Positions 34,411 through 46,700 of a DNA stretch of 64,000 nucleotides are shown here, piece after piece. The position numbers were made by a program, and so were the translations under genes. This DNA is from Plecoglossus altivelis (Eukaryota > Chordata > Actinopteri > Osmeriformes > Plecoglossidae), in assembly GCA_036571765.1 (NCBI GenBank), contig BROE01000010.1:6656400-6720399 (forward strand), read 5' to 3'. How positions within the stretch are numbered: position 1 is the stretch's first letter; each line of letters opens with the position of its first letter. The notes beneath the pieces were generated by a model. The model had not been told where the DNA came from, did not search any database, and worked only from the letters and a program-made list of their open reading frames with translations.

Positions 34411-37400
34411 CACAACACAGGATCGTCTTATGGTGTCGGTGTATGACTTCATTTATCACCACTAGGTGGGGATATTCCATCACAGGTTGGAGGACAGATG
34501 GTGCAAAATGTTGAGTCTTTTAACCCTGTTGACTAGGCAGATCTGTCTATAGAAGTGTCTGATTAATTACTCATGTCTGTATGCTGTGCTCATGTGTAAC
34601 ATTCAGAACTGGTCCGGTTTCTGGACGAGCCAGGTGCTGTTTTCTAGACCCAGATCACACTCAGCAGAAACTGCAGGTGAGTCTCCCACGGGGTAAGCTT
34701 GCACAAATGTCTCCACACAGTCACTGGTTGCTATTAAGGAAGAGCTGGTCACTACTTTCAGGGGATACGGCAGTGCAGTCTTGTCTGTAAAATCGAGGAC
34801 ATGAATTTAGTTTAGTGCAGAACTCTGTACTCACAGAGCAAAGTTATACTTTAATAATATTACATACATGCTATACAAAAATACTGTACAGTAGCTCAAA
34901 ACGCTACATTTAGTGTACATAGTTTTGTCAGATTTGTTTCTTTAAAACTTTCATTTCATTAATTGCAATATCTTGCTCAGACATAGACTACTATAGACCT
35001 AATAAATCATTCGCATGTAACAAGTATGTGTCAATTATCTAGGCTGAGTGCAAATGTCTGGGAATGAAAGTACACTTTCCACTATGATCAAATGAAGCTT
35101 CAGCCGTTGCACATCTTAGAGCTAAGGTCCCCATCTCACATGTGCTCTGCTGTTCACTGAATATTTGAAGGGCTTGTTAATGAGGTTAGGCTTACGTAGG
35201 CTTCATATCAAATGAAGTTGAGTCTGTGACCTACTATGAAGGATCCAAACCCTCCTGAATAGCTGCTCTCTTTCTGTTAGAACTTCCGCATCGCAGTTGG
35301 CCCCCTCCAAGTTTCACAACTCTTCTGGTGGCCATAACTTCAATTACAGTTACTGGGGTGTCCTGGATTCCTGCTGACACTAACTCCTGGAAGGCTGCGG
35401 GCGTTAACATGGGGGTAAATCCACAAGATAAGACGAGATCCAACACGTATCTGTCTCAGGGGTGGGCACTCCTGGTCCTTGAGGGCCGCTGTCCTAAAAG
35501 TCTGAGATGTTTCCCTGCTCCTGCACATCTGATTCTAATGAATGGGTCGTTATCAAGCTCTGTGGAAGCCTGATCACTATAATCAAGTGTGCTGAAGCAG
35601 GGAAACATCTAAGACCTTCAGGACAATGGCCCCTCGAGGACCAGGATTGCCCACCCCTGATCTATCATGTCCTTATCCTTCCAGTATACTCGTCTAGATT
35701 GTCAGTTCCAAAATACAACATTTTCGAATCCTCAATTCCACCATAAAATTTTATTACTTTATATGTCTTGTGGAAAATATTATGAAGAAAACACAAGTTA
35801 TGTTTTTCTTTTTTCCAACACTACATGGTGCCCATGGTACTTGCTGTCATTCAAAAATTGGGGGGGGAAAACATTCAATTTTGAAATAACCTCCCTGTCC
35901 ATCAATTATTCACAGCCTTCGACTTTTGAACTAATTATGGCACATCAGTGACCTATTTGAGTTGATCAGGGCTCAGATAGACATGGGGAGACTTCTGCTT
36001 TTATAGTGATGTAGGCTAGGCTATGGAAGACAAGCGTTTATATCTTTTCAGGTGTAGGTCTAGGAATGCTGGAGGGCGTTTCACCCACGCCTTCGAGTGC
36101 TCGCCAGCGAAAACAAACATTGACTTATGTGCTCCGGTCCCACCCAGACATTCTCAATCACACGCCTCTGTGGACACGCTTGGCTGGCCAGGGATGTGCT
36201 TACTGCCTGGGTGGTTCGTTTGAAATTCAAGGCATCGCCTCCTCATTTATAACGAGGCGGAAGACCCTACAGTCTCACCCTCTCCTGGTTTAATTAGTCT
36301 GCGAGACGGTGGAGTGTTGTTCCCCAAGACCATCCTATTTATATTCTCTAAAGAGCACAGCTAATGGTTACTCTAGCTAAGGAGAGGTTTTTTGTTTCAT
36401 TAGAGTCAGAATAATAACCCTTCCGTCAGGGTAAAAGGACACTTCAAAGACTGTAGATTTTGGTAAGCTTCTCACTGTGGTTTCTGTTTTCTCTGCATAC
36501 AGAAGCCAGCAGCATGTATGTCTGCAGGGCTTCGCTCCAGGCGAGGTACTAAGACCAACTCGGTGCTGTTAGCCTGTCCACTCAGATATGTAAGAGAAGG
36601 CCTACAGTGTCTCCTCGTTTAACATCTAAACAATCAGAATAAACTTCGTATTTATTACCTAAAAGGGAAGGCAAACCACTGGCTATTTGATCCGTTTGAA
36701 CAGAATGCGGAGCCTACAGGCGGGGCACAGCTGCTTCTTCGAGGCGATTGTTTGCTAAAGGATTTCAACTGTCTTCCCGAATTGCAGCCTCCGGGTTCTG
36801 TTGTTCGGACATGGTCCTCATTAGATGCAAGTCATTGGCTGCATGTTCACTAGGGAGGTGACAGTCATGGTTCTCGGGTGTCTGCCTGTCGCCAGGGGTG
36901 ATGTAGGGGACCAGAATGCCTACCCAGCTTTATCTGAACGATGTTATACGTTAGGTTATGATGATATACGATGTTGTCATTGTCCCTCACCTGCCAGGAC
37001 TATACGGCACCAACAGACGGGGAATGTGCATCACTTTTCCCCCATCAAATACAACCTTTAATTGTTGGTTCTAACCGCGTGATACACTAAGGAATGTGTC
37101 GAACGAAACAGACGACAAGCTCCTCTTTTCACGCATTTGGTAGTAACACCTTGTACTCTACCTGCCAGGGGAATCCTTAATGTTCAGTCCATAATAGTGG
37201 CTGCCCCAATTTTGCCATTCACAACTCGTTAATGGTTCATCACTAACGCAGGAACTGTAAACTATTGGATGTAGTCCACCCGGTAACAATACCTTGGCTT
37301 AGAACTTTAACTCCTGGACTCAAGTGGCCATTACGCCCCGCGCACTGTCATGAACGCCAGGTGAGTGCCGCTCCAGCACTTTATACAGCCTACATTAATC

Positions 37401-39240
37401 CACACATATTGAGAAATGTCTGAATTATACTAAGAGCCTTATCTTCTTTTCCTTTGATACCCCACTGTGGGAATTGATTGAGTTTTCGGGCATAATCCTT
37501 TGCACGCAATGCATTTTAGAGAATGATGCAGCGCGCCTTCTGAATGGATTTAGGATGCGAGAGGGAAGCCACTAGCTCGGCTGAAAGAACATTTACGTCC
37601 CGCTGTACATCAGATCATTCCTCCACATGACATTAATAAAAAAGGATGTAAATAATTGTGTAATTTGATACACACATTAAACGGTGTGTGGTTTACTGAC
37701 AAAGTGTACAGTCCACAATAATGGATATTTTGGTGGATGAAAGTAATCCGATCAACAGTTCTCTTTTAATAGATTAATTGCATCATTTTTGACTGATAGT
37801 CCTCGATATCATTCCACTAAACACTTGGGTGAAAATGTAATTATAATGTGTATCCTGCAGTCAACCACTTACTGTATGTGCCTCGCTGGGCCTGAATGAT
37901 TATCCTGTCATCCGTTTCTCCAGACGATAAAAATGAATTCTGATATCGATATCTTACAGAGTGAAAATAGGGACTTCTCCATTAAAGTCTCTGAAACAAC
38001 AGCATCAATATCAACGTAATAAGCAATTGCCACAATCTGTGCGTTGACAGGAGAAGAAATCCACTTTTTATATGTACCTTAACCATGAAAGACGTGCACA
38101 CATACGTATGATCCCGTCTCTGATTACTGCCCTCTCAGAATGCTTATGCACACACATTGTCACCACCAACACTGTTGTTGTTGTTTCGGCAGACTAGGAG
38201 TTTGCCTAAAGCAAACAGGAGCGTCGTGACACGGCTCCAGGTTGCTCTTTACTCAACAGGGCCTCAGGGAGGGATTCAGGCGCATCTCTCCCCCCACCCC
38301 CCGCTCGATACAGCTCTGCCTGCCGTGTTATTAAAGTCCTCCAGTCTTGGTGTGTAATAAAGGAGCGAGGCGCGTGTGTGTTTAGGGAGGAGGGGGTGGG
38401 GGTGGGTTGGGGGGCTGAAGGCAGCCAGGCGATGGCAGGTGTGGGCAGGGAGCTGGCAGCTGACAGGAGGCTGAGAGGCCATGTCAGGAGGGGCACTGTG
38501 AGATGTTCATTACTCCCAGGGTCCTGTGGGTTCAGACAGGTAGAGGGACAACAGCCTTATTAAGTGGAGACCTGGAGCACCCGGGGGGGAGGGGCTCTCT
38601 CAGCCAGCCCCTCCCCTTTTGAGTGGGGGGGTTGGGGGTCGTGGCCTCAGAGGCTCAGGTGGGCTTGAAGGATGGGAGATACTGTAAGCATCTGGGTGGA
38701 GGTAGTCTGTGCTGCTACTGTCGGCTACTGCACTGGTGTGTGTGTGTGTGTGTGTAGGTGTTGGATGGGAACGGTCCGGCAACTAACGCCGATGGATCGG
38801 TTCCGACAGCATTCTGAAACGAGAGTGAGATGTTGTTGAGTAAATGGAGTTAGTGAGTGTGTGTCCGTTCTCTAAACGGAGGCTGTAAAAGGATTCGATA
38901 CTCGCCGCAATGCTGATTGTGGAGGTCTGTTTCCATAGTAACTTTCCACCACTTCTCTCTCCAGCCTCTATATTGAGTTAACTCCTTGTAGAAGAACACA
39001 GGGGGTTGCAGGAAGATGGATAGAACTGGCAGAGGGTGCACATTAATAACTCTTTTGTTCTCACCGCAGGCGATGCATTTTCTATCTTCCTCTCCTGTTG
39101 AGGGTCTCTCCATTTCTCTCAGTGAGCACAGGTCCTAGCATTATCAGGCCAAGTGTGCTAATATCTGCACTGTAAGGAGCGGTCTGACTCACACATGCAA
39201 AGAAAACCAACAGTGAATCACCTAATGAGGTGAAAATGTA
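34411..39240. other. Intergenic region between CCNT2 and ZRANB3, no gene recognised
   Basis: About 4.8 kb read on both strands. All open frames are short, without family similarity or coherent splice sites. The only recognisable element is a hAT-type MITE at 35457-35659. Short G-rich and CA-rich tracts lie near 38290-38760. Regulatory elements could be present but cannot be recognised from one sequence. Confidence 0.5.
35457..35659. mobile_element. Non-autonomous hAT-type MITE (203 bp)
   Basis: The ends form terminal inverted repeats: CAGGGGTGGGCACTCCTGGT at the left and the complement of ACCAGGATTGCCCACCCCTG at the right, with few mismatches. The CAGGGGTGGGCA terminus is typical of hAT elements in vertebrates. 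The flanks, ATCTGTCT and ATCTATCA, match at 6 of 8 positions, as expected for an aged 8-bp hAT target duplication. The interior has no coding capacity and is itself partly self-complementary (GTTTCCCTGCT and AGCAGGGAAAC). Confidence 0.8.
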
Positions 39241-39245
39241 GTTAT

Positions 39246-39251
39246 TTTATT
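39246..39251 (-). other. Candidate poly(A) signal of ZRANB3
   Basis: TTTATT on the plus strand is AATAAA on the minus strand, about 480 bp after the ZRANB3 stop at 39728. It is a reasonable end for the 3' UTR. Confidence 0.4.
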
Positions 39252-39727
39252 TCAGTCAACATTTCTCCACATACCTGGAAACAGCACAAATAAAGCAACA
39301 CTTCTGCAAGCTTAAAAAGAAAACACTTAATTGTTGGTTCCGCATAGATGACAAGAATCACATGTCTTCCCCCCCCCCTCCTGCTTTCTTTTTCCGTGCG
39401 TTTTTCAGCAAGTCTGCGCAACCTTAAAATAGCACCGGCGTTTCAAATGAGCTCCGTGCAGCCTCTGAGCTAGATAGGCCCGTCATAAATCAAGCACGGT
39501 TCCCCGCTGACGGTTGGAGGGCGAGCAGGGAGCCCTGCTCGCTCCACGTCTGATGCATGCTGCATTGTTTAGCCAAAACCTTGGCGACAAACTCAACAGC
39601 GAAACGTGAAGCGACGCTAACTCGCTCTATCGCCTCACCTGAACACGATAAGACAAAAGGGGGAAGGCCGTGGCTGTACGAGCCCCGCGCGGCAGGAGAA
39701 GAGATCGCGTCTTCCGCTGACAGCGTT

Positions 39728-41056
39728 TCATTTCTTGATGAAGAACTTGCTGATGTCAGAGGCAACCTTGGAGGCTGACAGTCCTTTTTTCATGTGGCTG
39801 CGTTCCTTGGCCTGCTGAACAGTCCTCTGAAAAAAACCAACACAGAAACGTTTGTATTTCCACTGATCCGTCAGACGTCGGGGCCAAAAGTACAGCTGAG
39901 TTTGGTGTTAGATGTACAGAAAGCTGTTCTTTGCAGCATACAAGGGCCCTTAGTCTCCAGTACAGCTACAGTGAACCCCTACTGGATCAGGCAGATGGCT
40001 ACTGGACAGACTACACTGCTGTAGACTTTCTTTCAGGGCTTAACAGGACTAAACTGTCTCTAATTAAGAGACCCAAAGCAGCTCCCAGCGGTATGGAACT
40101 GTCACACATGGTTGTGTCAAGACGTAACACAACGCGAGACAGAGTGAGAAAGTGTGTGTGTGTGAGAGAACAGGCGGTGTAGCATACAGTTCTGTGGCAG
40201 ACAGTGCAGAGGGTCTGGAGGTTGTCCAGGGAGCACTGCCCCCCTCCGCTGTAGACTGGCCGGATGTGGTCCACCTGCCAGAAGTGGCCCGCCACAGGGT
40301 TACGGATCATCTCATTCAGCTGGACACAAACACACGGGCGGAAACATATCAAGGAGAAAGATATCTTACATCAGCTTTGGCATTATATATATATTTACGT
40401 CAAGATGATCAAGTCAAGGATGGCATTGTTCTAAACCATACAGCTGACTCCCAAGCAGCTAAGCCTGGCCTGGGGAAAAGAAATGATACGATCAACTGAA
40501 ACACAGAGGACTTCTGATTGGTGTTGCTTAATGCGCCATCCTCCTGGTGTATCCAGCCTGGGTCCTGCAGGGCCCCTGGCTGGGCCAGACACAGGCAGCC
40601 ACAGGTCTGACAGAGGGCCCTCCCTGGCTGGGCTGGACACAGGTCTGACAGAGGCCCTCCCTGGCTGAGCCAGACACAGGCAGCCACGGGTCTGACAGAG
40701 GCCCTCCCTGACTGGGCCAGACACAGGCAGCCACAGGTCTGACAGAGGCCCTCACATGGCTCTAATGTAGCAGAAACCAGCAGGAGGCACAGGGGGCAGG
40801 ACATCACATGCCTGACTCAAATGGTGGCATTTCAATTAGAGTTACTTTTTTTCTTTATTTCTTTCCTCTTCTTCTGTTAAGATGGAAGAGAAACCCCTGG
40901 GGATTCAGCCAGTGATTTTAGCCAAGAAATCAATCTCCATACTTGGTGTGTGTGTGTTCCTCTCCTTCTCTCTCATAACCCAGGGTACTCAAGCAGGCAG
41001 GAAAAAGCAGTGCTCATGAGTTGAGTTCCTATCTCCCTGAACCCCCTCAGGTCAAT

Positions 41057-41089
<33 letters not shown>

Positions 41090-43427
41090 CCCCAACACCC
41101 CCTGGCCCCCCACTTCAACACTCCAACGCACCGCCCATGGAATTTATTACCAAGGGGCTATGGCCAGGTCTGTACAAGGCCCAGTTAGCCTAAATCCGCC
41201 CATTGATTTGCGAGCTGTAGCTGCTGGGGGAGCTTTGCAGGAAAATGGCAAACCAAATCAAACAGGCTCTCGGCAGCGCTGAGCTTGTGGGAAAAATCAA
41301 TGCGGGGATCTGAGAGGCACCGGCAATCCATTTACCCTGAGCCTGGATGAACCTGTGTGGCTGGACACACCTCCTCCTCCACCTCCTCCTCCTCCACCCA
41401 CACACTAGCCTTTCCCCTCACAAACACACTGCCCTGGATGTGAAGCGCTGCCATATCCGCAGAGCTGCCTGTCTCCAGAGATCCAGCATCCTATGCTGCT
41501 CCTAATCGTTTATCTCCTCTGAGCATGAGGCTGCTCCACCGTGGGAGAGAGGGAGATGTTGACATTTATGTACCTTCCCACCCCCACCCCCCACCCCCAT
41601 GACAATGCTGGCTATGCGGACCACTCTACCTTCCTTACTCTTAAGAGTTAGCTATGTACACTGGGCAAAGTGGCGGGGGGGGACAGGATTCCTGCCCATC
41701 GAGCCAATGCCTGGATGCCATGCCTAGATACGATGCCTGGGCGTGGTCAGTGGACCCCACCTGTTTGAGTGGCAGCTGTGCCAGCCAGGTTCCCTCCAGG
41801 ATGTCCTTCCTGAGGGAGAGAGGGGCGTCCCTAACCCTCAGGTACAGCTGGTGCGCCTGCAGGCCGCAGTGCTGACAGGCCCCCTGCTCCGCCTGCAGCA
41901 CGCGGGCCCTCATGTGGGTCTGGCTGGAGCGCAGCTGGAAGTCCTCCAGACACCCCTGGCTGCAGAAGCGGGAGTCGGCCGAGGCCTCTGGAACAGCAGG
42001 GCAGGCCTTCTGGCAGGACAGGCAGAGCGGCACCCCTGCGCTGTCCACAGCCTGCAGGTACCCCAGCTCTGAAGCGCCTTCTGTGAGAGGTACGGGAGCC
42101 TCACTCTCTCTGGGGGGAGGGAGGAGGCAAGCAGACAGGTCAATTCTCAGGACTTGACCTCATAAGTCTGCTTACAAAACTACAATTGCCCACTGGTAAA
42201 GTAATATAGTTCACAAGAATGTCACGGCTAGTATTGTATATTTGCATTTCCAAGCTGTCAGTGGGGCATATGGTGTGTGTGCGTGTGTGTCTTGGCAGAG
42301 GAGGGTTGCAGTCTGGGCAGTTGCCACAGTGTTCCAGTGGGGTCCTGCCAATGTGTTTGGGGACAGATGGACCCCGCTCTCCCCGGCACCCCTGTGGTCC
42401 TCAGCAAGGCTCACAGGCCGAGAGAGAGAGAGCTGCTGTGGTTGCCATAGCAATATTCTCATCCAATGATCTTAAAATCTTTGTCTTCAACGTTAGACCT
42501 GATGTGGTCAGGTATTGGTACTGCAGAAGCAAACCTCTCAAGCTCAAGGCCAGCCAACATACCTGTGGGGGGCGCTGGAGGGCGAGGGCTGGGGGGCGCT
42601 GGAGGGCGAGGGCTGGGGGGCGCTGGAGGGTGAGGGCTGGGGGGGGCTGGAGGGCGAGGGCTGGGGGGCGGAGCCCCTCCAGGCGATCACACGGACGCTC
42701 CCACCATCCTGCTGGGCCTTGCTGAGGGATGCTGCAGCCACGTCCTCCCGCCTCAGGTACCTGAGGAACATCAGAGAGGAGAGAGTACTGGGGAAGGAAG
42801 AGGAAGGAGTGTTGGGGGGGGGGTCTGCAAGGAGGGCTGGAGGGGTAAGCTCCTTGGCTTCAAAGCCATCGGGCGGATGAAACAAGCAGGATGACATGAA
42901 AGCCTTGATGGAGTGGGAAAGGGGGAGAGATGGTGGTGAGATGGTGTGATGGGGTGGGGGTGGGATTGTGGTGGGATGGGGTGGGGGACGCAGTATGGAT
43001 TCTGGAGACCGGTTGATTCCCACTCGGCCATTCAGTGGTCATCATCACCCTCTTCTCTACGCCTCCATCAGCTTCATCCTGTTTCACAGGCTGGTTTACC
43101 ACTGTCAGAACAGGCTGGGGTACACATGCATCATCAGGCTGAAACTCTATATACACATTACCGGAATGTGGAGAAGCGCTTATTTCCAAGAGGCAATGGG
43201 ACAGTCATGATTGGCCATGATTAAAGTATAAATCTAACGGCTGTCAAATCAGCCTTGCTGATTTCCCCCAGACTCACTGCTTGATTGGGTTTAGACACCA
43301 AACCTGTCTCAGGATAGCTATTTGATTGGGTAGAGCTGCCCCCCTGTCGATACTCCCACTGACCAGCGAGCCTAAATGCTCCCTCTATCCACAAGCTCAG
43401 AGCCCACTCAAAAGACCTTTAATTGCT

Positions 43428-43502
<75 letters not shown>

Positions 43503-43658
43503 CTACCTCTTGGTGCTGCTGTGTCTGCGCTGGGCGTTGGCCAGCTCATCCAGGGCCAGTATGGGGCTGTGAAACAACTGACCGCTCCGACGCACCAGTC
43601 GCTGCTTCATGGCTGTCAGAGTAGTCCACTCCCTCACAAACCTCAGCACCTGGACGCA

Positions 43659-43742
<84 letters not shown>

Positions 43743-46700
43743 AGTTTATACTGCGAGCATCTCTCAGTCCCAGGACCAGTAGCATGGTTGGCTGTTTCCT
43801 GCAGCAGGACCTGCTGCAGCCTGTGTATTTGAAGTCTGCTTGTGGTCCTCTTGCCCGCTGGCTGGATGTGCTTCAGGCCTGCTTCATTGTCTTTGTTCTC
43901 TGCGCTGTAATTAGCCTGGCTGGCAGCTCCTGCTGAGCAGGTATGGCTGCCTGCTAATGCAGCAGATGCTAGCTCAGTCCCAGCACCACCCAGCCCGGCG
44001 GCGGCGATGAGGTGATGATCCTCCTCGTTTAACGACACCCATAAAAACAGTCCCCCCCCCCGCCCCCTTCACCCCCCCACCCACCACCACCCCACCCTTC
44101 AAGTGGTAAAACTGGACATCTGTTGTGTGATGGCAATCTGCCACAATCTCTGTCGGTAGTATACCTCTACTAGCTTAGTCTTGACATTGTTACAACAGCG
44201 TGGCTAGACGAGCCCTCAATCCATCTGTATTTCACAGTCCCCCCCTCCCCCCTCCTCCCTCCCCCCCTGCTAGCAGAGACCAAGCCCCACCTGGCTCCTG
44301 TTCTCTCTCCGTCTGAACGCCAGCGGCAGGTCCTCCCAGTTGTCCAGACTGATGTCCAGGGGGATGAAGTTGCAGTGCAGGGGCGTGCCCTCCTGTGGGG
44401 GGACGGGGATGGGGGAGAGAACACCAGGAGGCGGGGGTGGGGGGGGGAGGGTTTAATTTCGTTCACATTGAGCAGATTTCCCCACATCCATGTGGTGATA
44501 GGAAACTGAGTCCATCGCAAATGCCTACATGGATTAGCCGACCTCAACGCGCTTCAGAACAGTCACACAAGCTGGGATCTCAGCGTACAACAATACCACC
44601 GCAGCTCAGCGTGACAAAATAAGACATTTGGCATTGAATTCCGTGAGCGAGAGACTTCGAATATTTCATTTGTGTTTCAGCAGCAGAGATAAATCCTTGT
44701 GATAGGCTGTGTGAGGGCTGCAGGATATTCCAGACACCTGACAGGGTTCAGGCTCTCCGCTCTTGCCGTTTGATGGGTATTATGTGAAAAGACGACTGAT
44801 GTCTATCTTTAGTGACGTGCTGGAGTCCACCATGGCGATATTTCCACATTAAAATCGTGCGGGTGTATTGTGCGTGTGAGGGCGGGGCTTCGTGTGATGG
44901 TGAGTGTGTTGGATAGAGATAGGTGGTGGGGGAGGGACAAGATGTGAGATGGGGTGGAGGGGAAGGTGAGAGATGGGTGGACGGGAAGGCGTGAGATGGG
45001 TGGAGGGGAAGGTGTGAGATGGGTGGAGGGGAAGGTGTGCGATGGGTGGAGGGGAAGGTGTGAGATGGGTGGAGGGGAAGGCGTGAGATGGGTGGAGGGG
45101 AAGGTGTGAGATGGGTGGAGTGGAAGGTGTGACATGGGTGAAGGGGAAGGTGTTAGATGGGTGTAGGGGAAGGCGTGAGATGGGTGAAGGGGAAGGTGTT
45201 AGATGGGTGTAGGGGAAGGCGTGAGATGGGAGAAGGGGAAGGTGTGAGATGGGTGGGCACACAGACAGAGCCTTTGTGTAGACAGAGGGCATGAGAGCTG
45301 GTACCTTGGTGTAGAGGTAGACCCTGTCTGTATTCTTGCTGGCACAGAACTTCAGGTGAGGGTAGAGAGGAAGACTGGCTGAGCTGTCCTCCTCATATGG
45401 GCTGGACGCACACACGCTGTCTGTCTGGGCTGCAGGAGACCAGACAGGAAGAGAGAAAGAGAGAGATGAAGGGAGGGGGGAAGAAGAAAGAGAGATAGCG
45501 CCGGAGAGGGCAGGTCATTACTGTCTAGACCGAGGCCCCCCAATCAAGGCGGCCGGCGGAAAAGGTCAGCCTGCTGGGAAGGAGCCACTCGCGGCGCAGC
45601 GAGGATCCTTCTGGATGATGGCCTCTAACGCCCTGCTAATGCCTCGGAGTAAATGAGAGAGGGACGGCCAGCATGGCTCTGTCAGGGGCGGGGGCTCCTG
45701 GACCGCCACACGTCCCCGGCAAGATTGCTTATCAGCACATTTGCTGGTTACCTATGGTGGAATGCGGGTGAATTAAGTGGGACATTTATAAGACTGGGGG
45801 TAATTTATCTTACAAAGCAGTCTTATTAGGCTGTCACTTAGAGAGTATGAATGCTGCCCTTCGCGGACCCATGGGAATTGACTTGTCATTCCACAGCAGA
45901 AAACAGAGACACTAATTGGGCCGAGTCTGTTTGCGTGCGTGTCCACATCCCCCCCCAAACCCTCGTCCAAAAAACTCTAATTGTGCATTCCAAGTAACAA
46001 GCAACACTGCTGCAAGATGATTCAATCGTTCCAGAAACGTGGATCAGGGGAAGGGGAGGGGTCCTGGCTGAGAGAGACAGGGACTGCAGGACTGATTGCT
46101 CATCTCTGCCACGGAGGAAACTAATCTCAGGGCAATCAGGTGGTGAAAGCAGCGGACAGGTCCACACTGTGCCTGGGAGACGCCACGCTCAGGTAGAGGA
46201 AATCATTAGACGCCGTTCTGGATGGCATAGGTCACTTTTATTGGCCCGCTGCTGTGTTTCGCATTAACCCGTCGCCCCCGGAGACTGAGGAACGGCGGTC
46301 TGAAAATAGCCCACCACCGTGTCACATCGGAAATCACATAAGGCCATTAGCTTCCATCAATTCAGCTTGGGGGGGGGAAAGTACACAATGGTAAAAACCA
46401 GGGGCAGGACATTAAGAGCTCTCTGAAGACCATGTCTTTGTGTGAAAAGTGGATTTGGTGTGTGTGTGTGTTACTTTTGCAACTAAAGCCATATTTATGG
46501 ATCGCTATGTGCAAAAGGTTCTTCTGGAGAGAAAGTACCCTGTGCTGATTTTGCTCCGTTTGCTGCGGGTGTTAATTCATGTGCTGACAAGATGGAGAGG
46601 AGGGTTGTGTTTTGAGTGTAGCAACTTTGACGCTTACTTGTGAAAACAGGACTGAATAGATGTCCTCGTAGACGAGTCAATAATTCACCATAACCAGGAC

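Larger units (their letters stand above)
40320..41760 (-). other. ZRANB3 intron upstream of the HNH exon, repeat-rich
   Basis: Contains a 47-bp minisatellite at about 40573-40760 and an uninterrupted run of about 31 C at 41058-41088. No coding similarity. Confidence 0.6.

Noticed and set aside
40409..40807. 132-codon Cys/Leu-rich frame on the minus strand
   Set aside because: Made of the 47-bp minisatellite in a ZRANB3 intron; no splice sites or family.
43326..43832. 168-codon Thr/His-rich frame on the plus strand
   Set aside because: Translation of two CA microsatellites around ZRANB3 exon 16.
42566..45258. Possible CRISPR-like repeat arrays
   Set aside because: The repeats are directly adjacent with no unique spacers, and the genome is eukaryotic. 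They are minisatellites.
44809..45415. 188-codon repeat protein on the minus strand
   Set aside because: Translation of the 23-bp minisatellite, whose unit is not a multiple of three and so stays open in all frames. Only 45305-45429 is coding.
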